Below the pieces are notes generated by a model, which saw nothing but the letters and a program-made list of their open reading frames with translations, made no database searches and was not told the DNA's origin. The position numbers were made by a program, and so were the translations under genes. Below, in pieces: positions 62,100-64,000 of a stretch of DNA of 64,000 nt (positions are counted from its first letter, which is position 1; every line of letters begins with the position of its first letter). The stretch is from Pictodentalium vernedei (lineage: Eukaryota; Mollusca; Scaphopoda; Dentaliida; Dentaliidae), in contig CM062292.1 of the NCBI GenBank assembly GCA_031216915.1, positions 67,506,790 through 67,570,789 of the forward strand. The letters run 5' to 3'.

Positions 62100-64000
62100 T
62101 TAGTGGACGACATTCTGAGCAACAGATAACGGACCTAAACAATGCAGGTCTCCAGAAATGGACTCAATATTTCTGAGATAAAAATTAGTAAATGTGGAAG
62201 GCTGAGACCAATAAGCAGCCTTCATTAAATCTGTAATAGCAACACTATTAGCATAAGCCCAGGAAGTAGAAAGAGCTCTTACTTCATGAGCAGAAATCTT
62301 AAGCACAGACTGCTGAGAAGAAGATAAATCTTCATACGCAGTACGGATAGTTAACTGAATCCATCTAGCAATAGAATGGACTGAAATGACCTTTCTATTA
62401 GGCATCAAAGACAGAAAGAAACGTTTCCGTCCCTTTCTGATGAACTGAGATCTCTGTTTATAGATACGTAGTGCTCTAACAGGACAGAGTAAAGGCCTAC
62501 GCCCGTCTGAAGACGGAAGAGCCTTAATAACAATAGGTTCCGGATATTTATTAGGAGCCTGATTCTTAGCTAAAAAACCGACATTAGTAGTGAAGGTGAT
62601 AGTGTTCCCAACACTACGATAATGAGAATCATCCACCGATAGTGCATGAAGCTCACTGACTCTTCTGGCAGAAGAGAAAGTTAAGAGAAAAGCTGTCTTA
62701 TAAGATAAGAATTTGAAATCTACTGTCCCAAGAGGTTCAAATGGCTTTTCCTTCAATTTAAGGAGAACCCAAGCTAAATTCCACTTAGGAATTAATCTAA
62801 GAGTTCTGGGTCTATTTATCGAAAAGTTTCTAACCAATTTCGATAAAGAGACATTAGATGCAATTTGTAAACTATCATGATGTGCATAGGTATCAGATAA
62901 CATAGATCTATAACCCTTTATAGTAACAGGCTGCAGTTTGATTTCGTCAAACAAGTAAACTAGAAAGTTTGCAATGTCTGGTATAGAGGGATCAAATATA
63001 TCTACAGAATGATCCCTACACCAACGACGGAAAACCTTCCACTTAGCCGCATAGTTTAGCGAAGAGGAGGTCCTCCTACAGTTAGAAATCGCGTCCACTG
63101 CTCGTCCTGTAAAGTGCTTGCCATGCAAGAAGGACCGCACAACGGAAAAACGTGAAGGTTGAGACCTTGCGGGTTGTGATGGAGTTGGCGCGATTTCCCC
63201 TGCGAAAGAAGATCCTCTCGTGGAGGAAGCTTCCGCGGTAGGTCCCACAACAGACACCTGAGTAGATTTATCCACGGTCTCTGTGGCGACAGAGATGCTA
63301 CCAACAGAATCTTGCATTGAGATTGTTTTATCTTTAGCAATACTTGTTGAATTAACGGCGCTGGAGGATACGCATATCCTATCATTCCGTCCCAAGGGAT
63401 CGACAGAGCGTCTACTGCAAATGCTCTTGGATCCGGACACGGGGACACATACGTCTGCAACTGATTGTTGAGATGTGTCGCAAATAAGTCTATCATTGGC
63501 CGTTCCCATTGGTAGCAAATCTGATTGAATACTTGTTTGTTGAGAGTCCACTCCGACGGCAACAAGCGACCCTTTCGTGAAAGGGAGTCTGCTAGCACAT
63601 TCAGACGACCCGGTATGTGACGGACCGAAAGAAGAACGTGATGTTCCAACGCAAACAGAAGGATTCTTTCCGTTAGATTGAACAACGGAACTGAATGAGT
63701 GCCTCCCTGATTCCGTATATACGCCACTACTGTCGTATTGTCGGATAGGATTTGGACATGAGCATCGTGAATAATGTCCATCCAGTGACGTAACGCAAGC
63801 CAAATTGACATCATTTCCTTGATGTTTATGTGCTTGCACAGGAATTGCGGATCCCAAAGACCCTGGCATCTCGAATCCGTTGGGATTAATGATGCACCCC
63901 AACCTGTTTGACTGGCATCCGTCATAATGGTAAAACTCGGATCCGGCAACTGCAGCGGAACTCCTTGAGTTAACCACTGAATGTTTGCCCAAGTCTGAAT
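62100..64000 (-). CDS. Tyrosine recombinase of a DIRS-like retrotransposon (5' end outside window)
   Basis: This frame is open for at least 630 codons, counting from codon 1 at 63992. Residues from about 290 on form a tyrosine recombinase: an N-terminal SAM-like part (KWKVFRRWCRDHSVDIFDP), box I SSARRVSELHAL with catalytic Arg 444, box II HEVRALS with His 569 and Arg 572, Trp 595, and the nucleophile Tyr 605 in TFTNFYLRN. Such enzymes insert circular cDNA by strand exchange instead of DDE chemistry. The first ~290 residues are Ser-rich and overlap the RNase H frame. The first visible ATG is near residue 41, but the frame continues to the window edge, so the true start is unknown. All catalytic residues are present. 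Confidence 0.88.
   Translation of the reverse strand, partial: SDLGKHSVVNSRSSAAVAGSEFYHYDGCQSNRLGCIINPNGFEMPGSLGSAIPVQAHKHQGNDVNLACVTSLDGHYSRCSCPNPIRQYDSSGVYTESGRHSFSSVVQSNGKNPSVCVGTSRSSFGPSHTGSSECASRLPFTKGSLVAVGVDSQQTSIQSDLLPMGTANDRLICDTSQQSVADVCVPVSGSKSICSRRSVDPLGRNDRICVSSSAVNSTSIAKDKTISMQDSVGSISVATETVDKSTQVSVVGPTAEASSTRGSSFAGEIAPTPSQPARSQPSRFSVVRSFLHGKHFTGRAVDAISNCRRTSSSLNYAAKWKVFRRWCRDHSVDIFDPSIPDIANFLVYLFDEIKLQPVTIKGYRSMLSDTYAHHDSLQIASNVSLSKLVRNFSINRPRTLRLIPKWNLAWVLLKLKEKPFEPLGTVDFKFLSYKTAFLLTFSSARRVSELHALSVDDSHYRSVGNTITFTTNVGFLAKNQAPNKYPEPIVIKALPSSDGRRPLLCPVRALRIYKQRSQFIRKGRKRFFLSLMPNRKVISVHSIARWIQLTIRTAYEDLSSSQQSVLKISAHEVRALSTSWAYANSVAITDLMKAAYWSQPSTFTNFYLRNIESISGDLHCLGPLSVAQNVVH
63056..64000 (-). 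CDS. RNase H and methyltransferase-like C-terminus of DIRS-like polyprotein (partial)
   Basis: This frame is open to the window edge and ends at 63056. Counting from codon 1 at 63949, RNase H motifs are TDAS (Asp 11), Glu 45 in INIKEMM, SDNTT (Asp 70) and HIPGRLNVLADSLSR (Asp 121), giving a complete acidic set for degrading RNA in RNA:DNA hybrids. After it, MIDLFATHLNNQ and IGYAYPPAPLIQQVL match the region downstream of RNase H in DIRS elements often described as Dam-methylase-like; activity here is unknown. The upstream reverse transcriptase is outside the window. It overlaps the recombinase frame by the whole visible length. Confidence 0.88.
   Translation of the reverse strand: MQTWANIQWLTQGVPLQLPDPSFTIMTDASQTGWGASLIPTDSRCQGLWDPQFLCKHINIKEMMSIWLALRHWMDIIHDAHVQILSDNTTVVAYIRNQGGTHSVPLFNLTERILLFALEHHVLLSVRHIPGRLNVLADSLSRKGRLLPSEWTLNKQVFNQICYQWERPMIDLFATHLNNQLQTYVSPCPDPRAFAVDALSIPWDGMIGYAYPPAPLIQQVLLKIKQSQCKILLVASLSPQRPWINLLRCLLWDLPRKLPPREDLLSQGKSRQLHHNPQGLNLHVFPLCGPSCMASTLQDEQWTRFLTVGGPPLR

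Larger units (their letters stand above)
61107..64000 (-). mobile_element. DIRS-like retrotransposon, intact-looking copy cut by the window edge
   Basis: 3' terminal region 61107-62099, then the tyrosine recombinase frame and an overlapping RNase H frame, both open to the right edge. The reverse transcriptase should lie beyond 64000. RNase H and a methyltransferase-like tail overlapped by a tyrosine recombinase frame, with no DDE integrase, is the gene order of DIRS elements. The element lies immediately beside an older copy in the same orientation. Confidence 0.85.

Overview
This is a eukaryotic, AT-rich, repeat-dominated stretch of genome, most likely from a marine mollusc and probably a bivalve. 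I infer this from the kinds of interspersed repeat it carries: elements opening with an AAGAGGCCC...CTCACCTG motif, tandem units containing GTGACCTTGACCTTTGACC, GACGGACG-type minisatellites at element ends, and tRNA-derived SINEs. There is no operon structure, ribosome binding site, rRNA gene, free-standing tRNA gene or CRISPR array.

Host coding sequence is almost absent. The only convincing host gene pieces are two paralogous minus-strand terminal exons of a p24/TMED (emp24 family) cargo receptor, at 6945-7178 and 44184-44411. Each starts directly after a splice acceptor and ends in its own stop codon. Their GOLD-domain exons were not recognised in the window. Everything between them may be intron or intergenic DNA filled with transposons.

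Mobile elements, left to right. (1) 1-7.2 kb: short palindromic elements bounded by TTAA, a 47-bp minisatellite, and the first TMED exon. (2) 7.9-18.1 kb: Helitron-like non-autonomous elements with internal tandem units of about 170 bp. One splits an older TTAA element and another pair lies head to head. They abut a GAGGCCC-family element that carries a tRNA-derived SINE with a perfect target duplication. (3) 18-37 kb: SINEs, TA-flanked mariner-type MITEs, hAT-like MITEs, many perfect hairpins, and a 0.7-kb piggyBac remnant (24478-25169) that keeps both TTAA-flanked ends and part of the transposase N-terminus. (4) 37.5-40.5 kb: two tandem arrays, with periods of about 155 bp and exactly 165 bp. 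(5) 40.7-57 kb: TTAA elements in series, a hAT-like MITE with a perfect 8-bp duplication and a nested MITE, the second TMED exon, a pogo-like MITE and more SINEs. (6) 57.7-64 kb: two same-orientation copies of a DIRS-like tyrosine-recombinase retrotransposon. The first is decayed. The second has open RNase H and recombinase frames and runs off the right edge.

The strongest theme is TTAA targeting. About 35 short elements in at least six families sit on TTAA, often sharing one TTAA between neighbours. Several can be proved by comparing filled and empty sites within the window. The piggyBac remnant at 24.5-25.2 kb points to the kind of transposase that could have moved them, although its own terminal repeat differs from theirs beyond the first few bases. 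Element ends were read by eye, so family assignments of degraded copies are approximate.
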